Shown one piece after another: positions 28,324 to 36,118 of a stretch of DNA of 64,000 bases; positions within the stretch are counted from its first letter, which is position 1, and the number at the start of each line of letters is the position of its first letter. Origin of the DNA: Kistimonas asteriae. Lineage in GTDB: Bacteria > Pseudomonadota > Gammaproteobacteria > Pseudomonadales > Endozoicomonadaceae. The notes under the pieces were generated by a model, which was given only the letters and a program-made list of their open reading frames with translations, did no database searches and had not been told where the DNA came from. The DNA lies in contig NZ_JAEVHF010000010.1 in NCBI RefSeq assembly GCF_018263925.1, positions 62,001 through 126,000 on the forward strand, given 5' to 3'. The translations under genes were made by a program, and so were the position numbers.

Positions 28324-30969
28324 ATGAAAGACGCACAACCCGGCGCGATCTATCTCAAGGATTACCAGGCACCCGATTACTGGATCGACAAAACGGAGCT
28401 GTCGTTTGATCTGGGGGAAAATGAAACCCGGGTGACAGCCCGTCTGCAGATCCGGTTGAACCAGGATCGACATGATCGCCAGCTGCCACCACTGGTATTG
28501 CATGGCAATGCGGATATGACTCTGGCCGAGGTGAAAGTGGATGGTGTTGCGCTTTCCGCTGATCAATATACGCTGACCTCGGAAACACTGACCTTGCCGG
28601 TGAGCAGTGATCGCTTTGAAACCGAAATCGTCTCGGTGCTGGCGCCTCAGGACAATACGTCGATGGAAGGACTCTACAAGTCCGGCGGTATGTATTGCAC
28701 CCAGTGTGAGGCGGAAGGGTTTCGTCGTATTACCTGGTATCTGGATCGACCGGATGTGATGTCGCTGTTCACGACCCGGATAACTGCAGACAAAGCGAAA
28801 TACCCGGTATTGCTATCCAATGGTAACTGCATCGAGCAGGGCGATACTGGCGATGGGCGTCACACGATGGTGTGGGAAGACCCATTCAGAAAGCCGGCGT
28901 ATTTGTTTGCGCTGGTGGCGGGTAACCTGGCGCATGTTGAAGATACTTTCACCACCCAGAGTGGCCGCAATGTGACGTTGCAGATTTTCACGGAATCACA
29001 CAACATCACCAAGTGTGACCATGCGATGCGTTCCCTGAAGCAATCCATGCGCTGGGATGAAGAGGTCTATGGTCGTGAGTATGACCTGGATATCTTCATG
29101 ATCGTGGCCGTGGATGATTTCAATATGGGCGCGATGGAAAACAAGGGGTTGAATATTTTCAATTCTTCTTGTGTGCTGGCCCGGCCGGATACCGCGACGG
29201 ATGCCACCTTCCAGCGAATTGAAGCCATTGTCGCCCATGAGTATTTTCATAACTGGTCCGGTAATCGGGTGACTTGCCGTGACTGGTTCCAGCTAAGTCT
29301 GAAAGAAGGGTTTACGGTTTTCCGGGATTCTGAATTTTCCGCAGACATGAATTCCCGCACCGTTAAGCGTATTGAGGATGTGAATCACCTTCGCAGCGCC
29401 CAGTTTGCTGAAGACGCGGGTCCGATGGCGCATCCCGTACGTCCCTCGTCCTTTATCGAGATATCCAACTTCTATACGTTGACGGTCTATGAAAAAGGGG
29501 CAGAAATTGTCCGGATGATTCATAACCTCGTGGGTCGGGAAGGATTCCGGAAGGGTAGTGACCTCTACTTTGAACGGCATGACGGCCAGGCGGTGACCTG
29601 TGAGGATTTTGTCCGCGCCATGGAAGATGCCAATAGCATCGACCTGGGTCAGTTTATGCGCTGGTATACCCAGGCCGGTACGCCGGTGTTGGATGTGACA
29701 GACAGTTATGATGCCGACAATCAGCGCTATGTACTGGAAGTGACGCAAAGCTGCCCGGCAACGCCCGGTCAAGACGTCAAGGAACCTTTCCATATCCCGC
29801 TGGCAATAGGGTTATTGTCATCAGAAGGGGATAACCTGCCAATCGGTGACAAAGGGCAGACGACAGTGGTGCTGGAAGTGCGCGAAGCCAGCCAGCAATT
29901 TGTCTTCGAAAATAGGATAGAGCGGCCTTTGCCGTCCCTGCTGCGGGGTTTCTCTGCGCCAGTCAAACTGAACTACGACTACAGTCGTGACGATCTGCTG
30001 TTCCTGATGCGCCATGATGATGATGGATTTAATCGGTGGGACAGCTGCCAGCGGCTGGCGACGGAGACCATCCTGGATCTCGTGCGCGATATCCAGGCCG
30101 CCAAGCCCTTGTCGTTGGATACACGCCTGATTGAGGCCTGGCGCGAACTGCTCGAAGACGAAACCGCCGACAAGGCCATGGTGGCGGAAATGCTGACGTT
30201 GCCGTCTGAGCAATGGCTCTCTGAGCAAATGGCGGTCATTGATGTCTATGCGATCCATGAGGCGCGGGAGTTTGTGCGTGGGGAGCTGGCGAAGAGTCTC
30301 AGTGAGCCGCTACAGTCGATCTATCGCGGACTGGCTGTCGAAAAGCCGTATAAGCCGGAATCCGCAGATATTGCGGAGCGACAGCTGAAAAATATCTGCC
30401 TCGGTTACCTCATGGAATTGGATTCTCCTGCCATGCTGTCGCTGGCTGAAACCCAGTTTCAGAATGCCACCAATATGACGGATCAGATGGCCGCATTGTC
30501 TTGTGTAATCAATGGTGCTCACCAGACTGCGCCTGGAAAAGCTGAGACGCTGCTCTCTGCATTCCATGATCAATGGAAAGGCGATGCCAATGTCATGGAT
30601 ATGTGGCTCTCGGTACAGGTCAGTGGGGCGCGCATGGGGTCGCTTGAGCGGGTGAAACAGCTGATGGAGCATCCCGTCTTTGATTACCGTAACCCCAACA
30701 AGCTGCGCTCACTGATTGGTGTTTTCTGCATGCGCAACCTGAAGTGTTTCCATGACCTGTCTGGGGAAGGGTATGCATTCCTGGCGGACAACATTATCCG
30801 GCTGGATAAACAGAATCCCCAGATTGCGGCCCGCATGTTGACACCGTTGACCCGTTGGCGCCGTTACGACGATCAACGTGGTGCTCTGATGAAGGCCGCC
30901 CTTGAGCGCATACAGGCCAATGAGCTGTCAAAAGATGTTTTCGAGGTGGTCAACAAGTCACTGGCCTGA
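28324..30969 (+). CDS. pepN: Aminopeptidase N (PepN, M1 family)
   Basis: PepN is the main cytoplasmic zinc aminopeptidase that trims N-terminal residues from peptides. The 881-residue length matches the gammaproteobacterial enzyme (about 870). The exopeptidase motif GAMEN lies near residue 269, the zinc site HEYFH at 305-309 with a second Glu in LKEGFTVF, and the C-terminal half is the alpha-helical PepN domain. No signal peptide is seen. ATG 28324 is preceded by AAGGAGC. Confidence 0.97.
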   Translation: MKDAQPGAIYLKDYQAPDYWIDKTELSFDLGENETRVTARLQIRLNQDRHDRQLPPLVLHGNADMTLAEVKVDGVALSADQYTLTSETLTLPVSSDRFETEIVSVLAPQDNTSMEGLYKSGGMYCTQCEAEGFRRITWYLDRPDVMSLFTTRITADKAKYPVLLSNGNCIEQGDTGDGRHTMVWEDPFRKPAYLFALVAGNLAHVEDTFTTQSGRNVTLQIFTESHNITKCDHAMRSLKQSMRWDEEVYGREYDLDIFMIVAVDDFNMGAMENKGLNIFNSSCVLARPDTATDATFQRIEAIVAHEYFHNWSGNRVTCRDWFQLSLKEGFTVFRDSEFSADMNSRTVKRIEDVNHLRSAQFAEDAGPMAHPVRPSSFIEISNFYTLTVYEKGAEIVRMIHNLVGREGFRKGSDLYFERHDGQAVTCEDFVRAMEDANSIDLGQFMRWYTQAGTPVLDVTDSYDADNQRYVLEVTQSCPATPGQDVKEPFHIPLAIGLLSSEGDNLPIGDKGQTTVVLEVREASQQFVFENRIERPLPSLLRGFSAPVKLNYDYSRDDLLFLMRHDDDGFNRWDSCQRLATETILDLVRDIQAAKPLSLDTRLIEAWRELLEDETADKAMVAEMLTLPSEQWLSEQMAVIDVYAIHEAREFVRGELAKSLSEPLQSIYRGLAVEKPYKPESADIAERQLKNICLGYLMELDSPAMLSLAETQFQNATNMTDQMAALSCVINGAHQTAPGKAETLLSAFHDQWKGDANVMDMWLSVQVSGARMGSLERVKQLMEHPVFDYRNPNKLRSLIGVFCMRNLKCFHDLSGEGYAFLADNIIRLDKQNPQIAARMLTPLTRWRRYDDQRGALMKAALERIQANELSKDVFEVVNKSLA

Positions 30970-31398
30970 TAATTGTTACTTAACAACTGAAACTGTTACC
31001 CAGGCGTTGCAAAGTGTTACCGGGTAACTTTTCTGTCACAGATGAGCGGAACCGATTGCTGAATGTGGTCGGTTCCGTTTTTTTATTCCTATCTCTCCGC
31101 ACAGTTTTACTCGACGAGTGGATTATTTCTTTTTCATTACTGACTTGACAAGCGGCTTACAGACAAAAAAGACACGTTGGTATTGTTTTTGCTAACACTG
31201 CATTGAAACGGGCTTCAGACAGGTGCCAGAGCGTCCGGTAGTTGATTTTACGATCGTTGCCTGTCATTCTCGTGCCCGCCTACGGGGGAATTGTCAGTAA
31301 TTGGTAAGATGCTGGTAAGCAGAGTAGGTGATGGCTAAGCCGAAAATAATAAAGGGGCTCTGGGCCGCCCCGTCACAATCCGCGGAGTTACAACGATA
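30970..31398. other. Intergenic region between pepN and the DUF1302 gene
   Basis: About 430 bases with no ORF. It holds three TGTTAC elements spaced 20-21 bases apart (30974, 30994, 31015), a terminator (31047-31084), an isolated TTGACA (31145-31150) without a good -10, a sigma54-like GG-N10-GC element (31177-31193) and a TGGTAAG direct repeat (31302, 31313). The promoter for the DUF1302 gene must lie here, but I cannot assign it firmly. Confidence 0.5.
31047..31084 (+). terminator. Rho-independent terminator after pepN
   Basis: CGGAACCGA (31047-31055) pairs with TCGGTTCCG (31069-31077) around a 13-base loop and is followed by a run of seven T residues. Confidence 0.9.
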
Positions 31399-33405
31399 AT
31401 GAAGAAGAAGCAGAACACACTGCCGACACCGATACGACTCGCACCGGCGGCCGCCGGTTTCACACTGGCCAGTATCCTTGCGGTAGCACCTGTTCAGGCT
31501 ATCGAAATTGAGTTGATGGATGGTGAGGTTACCGGGTCATTGGATACCACGTTGTCCTATGGTTCAATGTGGCGTGTGCAGGGTCAGGATCGTAATAATG
31601 ACGGTATTAACGGTAATGATGGTAACCGCAATTTTGATACAGGTCTTGTGTCGCAGGTCTATAAAATTACTACTGATCTGTCGTTAGATTATGAGAACTA
31701 TGGGGCCTTTGTTCGTGGTACTGCTTTTTATGATACAGAGTTCTGGGGCAGCAATAATTACGGAAAGGAAAGCTGGCAGCCTTCCCAGCCTAGTCAGGCA
31801 GGTATGCAGGGGACAAAGCCTAATAATCGCTTTGTAAACGATGCTAAGGATATTTCTGGTAGAAATGCGGAAATCCTTGATGCTTATGTTTATGGCAGCT
31901 GGGATATCGGCGAAATGCCTCTGGATGTACGATTTGGTAAGCAGGTTCTGAGCTGGGGTGAAGGGTTGTTTTACCGTAATGGCATCAATACAACAAACCC
32001 TCTTGATGCCGCCAAATTTCGCCTTCCTGGCTCTGAGTTGAAAGAGGCGCTGGTACCCGTTGAGAGTCTAGTGTTTAGTCTTGGTCTGACTGAAAACCTT
32101 TCAATGGATGCGTTTTATCAGTTTAATTTCCGTAGAACGCAGATTGATCCAGTCGGTTCATACTTCTCTGAAACGGATCTTTTTGCAGAAGGTGCAAATA
32201 CAGCCTACAACGAAACGACTGCAGGACTCGAGGCATTGATTCCTGTGTATGATGGTCTTGTTGCAGGTGGTGCCGTTACAGAGGCTGAGTATTTTGAGGG
32301 GGATGCCTTCAAGGTTGCAGGAATCGGATCAGATATTAATGCAAGTGATGATGGACAGTTTGGTGTTTCTTTTAGGTATGTGGCGGAACAATTAAATGAT
32401 ACTGAATTTGGATTTTATTTTGTAAATTATCACAACAAAGAGCCTGTTATTTTTGCCCAGGTTGATGAAGACTTTAATGGTTCTAATGTCGCGGGTATTG
32501 CTAGTGGTATAGATACTGCTTTTTCTCAGTCGGCCGGCTCTACATTGACTGCCCTTGCTACTGCTGCAGCTGGTGGAACGTTGACGCCACTTCAGGAACA
32601 GCTCGTTACTGCTGCAGGTGGTGTGGCAGCAGTTGATCTTGGTAATAATTTGACTGGCCAGCGTAAATATCTTGAAGATATTCGTATGTATGGTTTCAGT
32701 TTCAGTACTACTTTTGGTGATACTTCGTTTTCAGGTGAAGTAGCCTACCGTCCGAATATGCCTGTAACAATATCAGCAACGGATGATTTGATTGGTGATG
32801 TTCTTAATCAGGCAATCTCACTATCTAGTGGTGGAACTGCTCAGGTGGCAGGCCAGCAGGTTAATTACGCAGATTTACGAACGCTTGATAATTATGAGCG
32901 TGTAGAAAGCTGGAATCTTTCGGTACTTGCGATTCATAACTTCGGTCCATCGCTATCATTCGATTCTTTATTTGGTGTTGTTGAAGTTGCCTCTGAGCAC
33001 CTGCGGGGTTCTAGCCTGAGCTACACCGATTTTAATGGTGATGTCAGAGATTTTGCTGGGCGTGGTGACTGTGAGTATGCCTCTTTTGATGAAGGCACTT
33101 GTGATGAAGATGATCAGATAAGCCGTAATGCTTGGGGTTATAGTGCAGTATTGGCAGGTACCTGGAATGATGTTTATGCCGGTGTAAATCTTAATCCTTA
33201 TATTCGCTGGAGCCAGGATATAAAGGGTAACTCACATCGCACCGGAAACTTCCTGGAAGGTAGCAATGCTATGACCGTTGGAATGGATGCGGTTTACCTG
33301 AATAACCTTGAAGTGGGTGTTCAGTACACTGAATTCACTGGTCCAAGTACTAGTTCAGTGCGTGACCGGGATAATGTCGGTATCAACGTAAAATACTCCT
33401 TCTAA
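31399..33405 (+). CDS. DUF1302 family outer-membrane protein (probable beta-barrel)
   Basis: This 668-residue protein matches DUF1302. An N-terminal signal peptide of about 35 residues ends in APVQA. The mature part is rich in alternating beta strands, Gly, Asn and aromatic residues and ends with NVGINVKYSF, a C-terminal Phe typical of outer-membrane barrels. Usual family motifs include GKQVLSWGEGLFYRNGINT. A low-complexity Ala/Gly/Thr-rich segment lies in the middle (TALATAAAGGTLTP region). Codon use from about 31600 is more A/T-rich than in neighbours. It is followed by DUF1329, YCF48-like and RND genes, so it is probably the outer-membrane part of one system. Function unknown. Confidence 0.85.
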   Translation: MKKKQNTLPTPIRLAPAAAGFTLASILAVAPVQAIEIELMDGEVTGSLDTTLSYGSMWRVQGQDRNNDGINGNDGNRNFDTGLVSQVYKITTDLSLDYENYGAFVRGTAFYDTEFWGSNNYGKESWQPSQPSQAGMQGTKPNNRFVNDAKDISGRNAEILDAYVYGSWDIGEMPLDVRFGKQVLSWGEGLFYRNGINTTNPLDAAKFRLPGSELKEALVPVESLVFSLGLTENLSMDAFYQFNFRRTQIDPVGSYFSETDLFAEGANTAYNETTAGLEALIPVYDGLVAGGAVTEAEYFEGDAFKVAGIGSDINASDDGQFGVSFRYVAEQLNDTEFGFYFVNYHNKEPVIFAQVDEDFNGSNVAGIASGIDTAFSQSAGSTLTALATAAAGGTLTPLQEQLVTAAGGVAAVDLGNNLTGQRKYLEDIRMYGFSFSTTFGDTSFSGEVAYRPNMPVTISATDDLIGDVLNQAISLSSGGTAQVAGQQVNYADLRTLDNYERVESWNLSVLAIHNFGPSLSFDSLFGVVEVASEHLRGSSLSYTDFNGDVRDFAGRGDCEYASFDEGTCDEDDQISRNAWGYSAVLAGTWNDVYAGVNLNPYIRWSQDIKGNSHRTGNFLEGSNAMTVGMDAVYLNNLEVGVQYTEFTGPSTSSVRDRDNVGINVKYSF

Positions 33406-33480
33406 TCCTTAATGAAAAAGGTTGCGAGTCGGGTCGTTAGACCCGGCTTGCGAGAACACTAATAAACGACGGATTACAGT

Positions 33481-34851
33481 ATGAAGTCAAAACTCCTCCT
33501 GACTGGTCTGGCCACCGCATTGCTGGTGGCCGGCCAGGCGATGGCCAAGGTCACACCAGACCAGGCGGCAGAACTGGGTAAAAGTCTGACGCCACTGGGT
33601 GCGGAAATGGCAGGTAATAAAGCGGGTACTATTCCTGCCTGGAAACCGCTTACGGATGCAGAGATTCCTGCAAGCTACAAGAATCCTGGTCAGCATCAAC
33701 CTAACCCATACCCGAATGACAAGCCGCTGTTTACCATTACCCCGGAAAACCTGGATCAGTATCGTGATCATCTGACGCCTGGTCAGATCAAGCTGTTTGA
33801 AACCTATCCGAAAACGTTCAAGATGCCGATCTATGAGACGCGTCGTAACGCGCGGTATCCTGAGCGGATCTATGAGAACACCAAAAAAGCCGCTACCAAT
33901 GCGGAGCTGCTGAAAGGCGGCAACGGTTTCAAGGGCGCCTATGATGCGTATCCTTTCCCGATTCCGAAGGATGGTCTGGAAGCGCTCTGGAACCATATCG
34001 TACGTTACCGGGGTGAATACCTGGTGCGTCGTGCTTCGGAGGTTGCCGTACAGCGTAACGGTAATTACTCGCTGGTAACCTCGCAGCAGGAAGTCTATTT
34101 CAACTACAACAACCCTGCCAAGACAGAAGCTGATCTGGATAACATCCTGTTCTACTATCTGTCGTTTGCCAAGGCGCCGGCTCGTCTGGCGGGTGGTGCG
34201 GTACTGGTGCATGAGACCCTGGATCAGGTGGACGAGCCCCGCAAAGCCTGGGGTTACAATGCCGGTCAGCGTCGTGTTCGCCGTGCACCGAACCTGGCCT
34301 ATGATACGCCGATAGCGGCAGCTGATGGTCTGCGTACGGCTGATGATACGGATCTCTATAACGGTGCGCCGGATCGTTACGAATGGACGTTAAAGGGTAA
34401 AAAAGAAATTTATATTCCCTACAATAACTTCAATCTGATCAGCCCGGAGCTTAAGTACGATGATGTGCTGATGTCTGGCCACATCAATCCCGAGCACACG
34501 CGCTATGAACTGCACCGTGTCTGGGAAGTGGAGGGTACCCTGAAGAAGGGCAACCGTCATATCTACTCCAAGCGTGTCCTGTACCTGGATGAAGACAGCT
34601 GGGGCGCCGCCCTTGTGGATCAGTATGATGGTCGTGGTGAACTGTGGCGTGTCAGCATCGGTTACCTGATGAACTTCTATGACCTGCCCACAACCTGGAC
34701 GGCGCTGGACGTGTTCCATGACCTGCAGGCCCGTCGCTACCACGTGCAGGGACTGGGTAACGAAGAGAGCCTGTTCCTCGATTTCGCCCAGGCGATTCCG
34801 AATGACAAGTACTTCAAGCCTTCCGCGCTGAGGCGCAGGGGACGTCGCTGA
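33481..34851 (+). CDS. DUF1329 family periplasmic protein (LolB-like outer-membrane sorting family)
   Basis: This 456-residue protein matches DUF1329, which is often annotated as an outer-membrane lipoprotein-sorting protein because of an expected LolA/LolB-like fold. A signal peptide (MKSKLLLTGLATALLVAG, cleavage after AMA) is followed by a mature domain with many aromatic and charged residues, suited to lipid binding. No lipobox Cys is visible at the cleavage site. It lies 75 bases after the DUF1302 gene and before a terminator. In this context it would ferry a hydrophobic ligand across the periplasm between the RND protein and the DUF1302 barrel; that is inference. Confidence 0.88.
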   Translation: MKSKLLLTGLATALLVAGQAMAKVTPDQAAELGKSLTPLGAEMAGNKAGTIPAWKPLTDAEIPASYKNPGQHQPNPYPNDKPLFTITPENLDQYRDHLTPGQIKLFETYPKTFKMPIYETRRNARYPERIYENTKKAATNAELLKGGNGFKGAYDAYPFPIPKDGLEALWNHIVRYRGEYLVRRASEVAVQRNGNYSLVTSQQEVYFNYNNPAKTEADLDNILFYYLSFAKAPARLAGGAVLVHETLDQVDEPRKAWGYNAGQRRVRRAPNLAYDTPIAAADGLRTADDTDLYNGAPDRYEWTLKGKKEIYIPYNNFNLISPELKYDDVLMSGHINPEHTRYELHRVWEVEGTLKKGNRHIYSKRVLYLDEDSWGAALVDQYDGRGELWRVSIGYLMNFYDLPTTWTALDVFHDLQARRYHVQGLGNEESLFLDFAQAIPNDKYFKPSALRRRGRR

Positions 34852-34868
34852 TTCAGTGGCGCAGCACG

Positions 34869-34898
34869 AAAAAAGCCACTGGAAACAGTGGCTTTTTT
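34869..34898 (+). terminator. Rho-independent terminator after the DUF1329 gene
   Basis: AAAAGCCACTG (34871-34881) and CAGTGGCTTTT (34886-34896) form an 11-bp stem with a GAAA tetraloop followed by T residues. It splits the four-gene set into two transcripts, DUF1302-DUF1329 and YCF48-RND. Confidence 0.92.
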
Positions 34899-35052
34899 GA
34901 TTCCGTTAATGTGACTTGTGATTTCGGTATGTGCTTATTTTTTCCTGTTTTCTGCGTATAATCAGGCGCGTCCATGACTGTCGTTGACTGAGCGCACTGA
35001 ATAAGAAGAACAGTCTAACAATAATTCAATGATCTGCTTCCGGGGGATGAGT

Positions 35053-36102
35053 ATGCATGGTCTCTTCACCAGAGGGCCTTCGGGGTCCCGGGCTTTACCT
35101 CGCAGAGCCTTGAAGGGGATAACCGCAGCAGTTGCTCTGGCGTCTTCTCTTCACACTGTGTCTGTTCAAGCCAATCCGATCGCTGCCGTGACTAGTGATC
35201 ACGCGGTGCTGTCTGAGAAGGCGGCTTCCTCGCTGTTACTGGATATTACCCGTGCGGGTAGCGGCCAACGGCTGGTCGCTGTGGGCGATCGCGGCCATAT
35301 CCTGATTTCCGATAATAATGGCTATGACTGGCGTCAGGTCAGTGTCCCAAGCCGACAAATGCTGACGGCTGTGAGCTTCCCAAGCGCTACTACCGGCTTT
35401 GCGGTGGGTCATGACGCCGTAATTCTTAAAAGCACCGACGGTGGCGACAGCTGGGTCAAGGTTTACGATGATCTGGATGCAGAAGTGCCATTGCTCGACA
35501 TCATGATGATGGATGAGCAAACGGGTTTCGCTGTTGGTGCCTATGGCTATATTGTCCGCACTGAGGATGGGGGTGAAACCTGGGACGACTGGTTTGACAT
35601 GATTGAGAACGAGGAAGAGTTCCATTACAACGCCATTACCCGGATCGGTGACGGTACCTTGTTACTCGCAGGCGAAGCGGGCCTGCTGTATCGCTCGCAG
35701 GATGATGGTGAAACCTGGGAGCTGCTCGACAGTCCTTATCAAGGCTCGTTCTTTGGCATTATTCCCGGCAGTGATCCAGTCTCGGCTGTTGTGTTCGGTC
35801 TTCGTGGAAACGCATTCAAGACAACGGATGCCGGTGCAGCTTGGGTGGAGGTGGATACCGGTACGGATCAGACCCTGTTTGGTGCGGTGCATATCGATGG
35901 CAATGGGCAAGTGATTGTCGGCAGTTCCGGCACATTGTTTGAAATGAGTGGTCCTGAGCCGCAGGTTCATACGCGCAGTGACCGGGCAACGTTGCTTTCG
36001 GCTTCCGAAGCGCCTGACAACAGCCTTGTCGTGGTCGGTGAAACCGGTGTCCACCGGATGCCTGTTGGCAAGCCTGCCGTCGCAACCCTTTCAGAGCAAT
36101 AA
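35053..36102 (+). CDS. YCF48/Hcf136-like beta-propeller protein, exported
   Basis: This protein of about 349 residues has an N-terminal signal-like region (ALKGITAAVALASSLHTVS, cleavage near VQA) followed by repeated BNR-like blades: STDGGDSWVKV, TEDGGETWDDW, SQDDGETWELL and TTDAGAAWVEV. This is the YCF48-like propeller, known in plants and cyanobacteria as a photosystem II assembly factor but common in non-photosynthetic bacteria next to MMPL transporters. Possible starts are ATG 35029, 35047 and 35053; 35053 has GGGGGA five bases upstream. It lies 16 bases before the RND gene, suggesting a partner of that transporter. Confidence 0.85.
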   Translation: MHGLFTRGPSGSRALPRRALKGITAAVALASSLHTVSVQANPIAAVTSDHAVLSEKAASSLLLDITRAGSGQRLVAVGDRGHILISDNNGYDWRQVSVPSRQMLTAVSFPSATTGFAVGHDAVILKSTDGGDSWVKVYDDLDAEVPLLDIMMMDEQTGFAVGAYGYIVRTEDGGETWDDWFDMIENEEEFHYNAITRIGDGTLLLAGEAGLLYRSQDDGETWELLDSPYQGSFFGIIPGSDPVSAVVFGLRGNAFKTTDAGAAWVEVDTGTDQTLFGAVHIDGNGQVIVGSSGTLFEMSGPEPQVHTRSDRATLLSASEAPDNSLVVVGETGVHRMPVGKPAVATLSEQ

Positions 36103-36118
36103 TAACGGGGTTTCCTGA

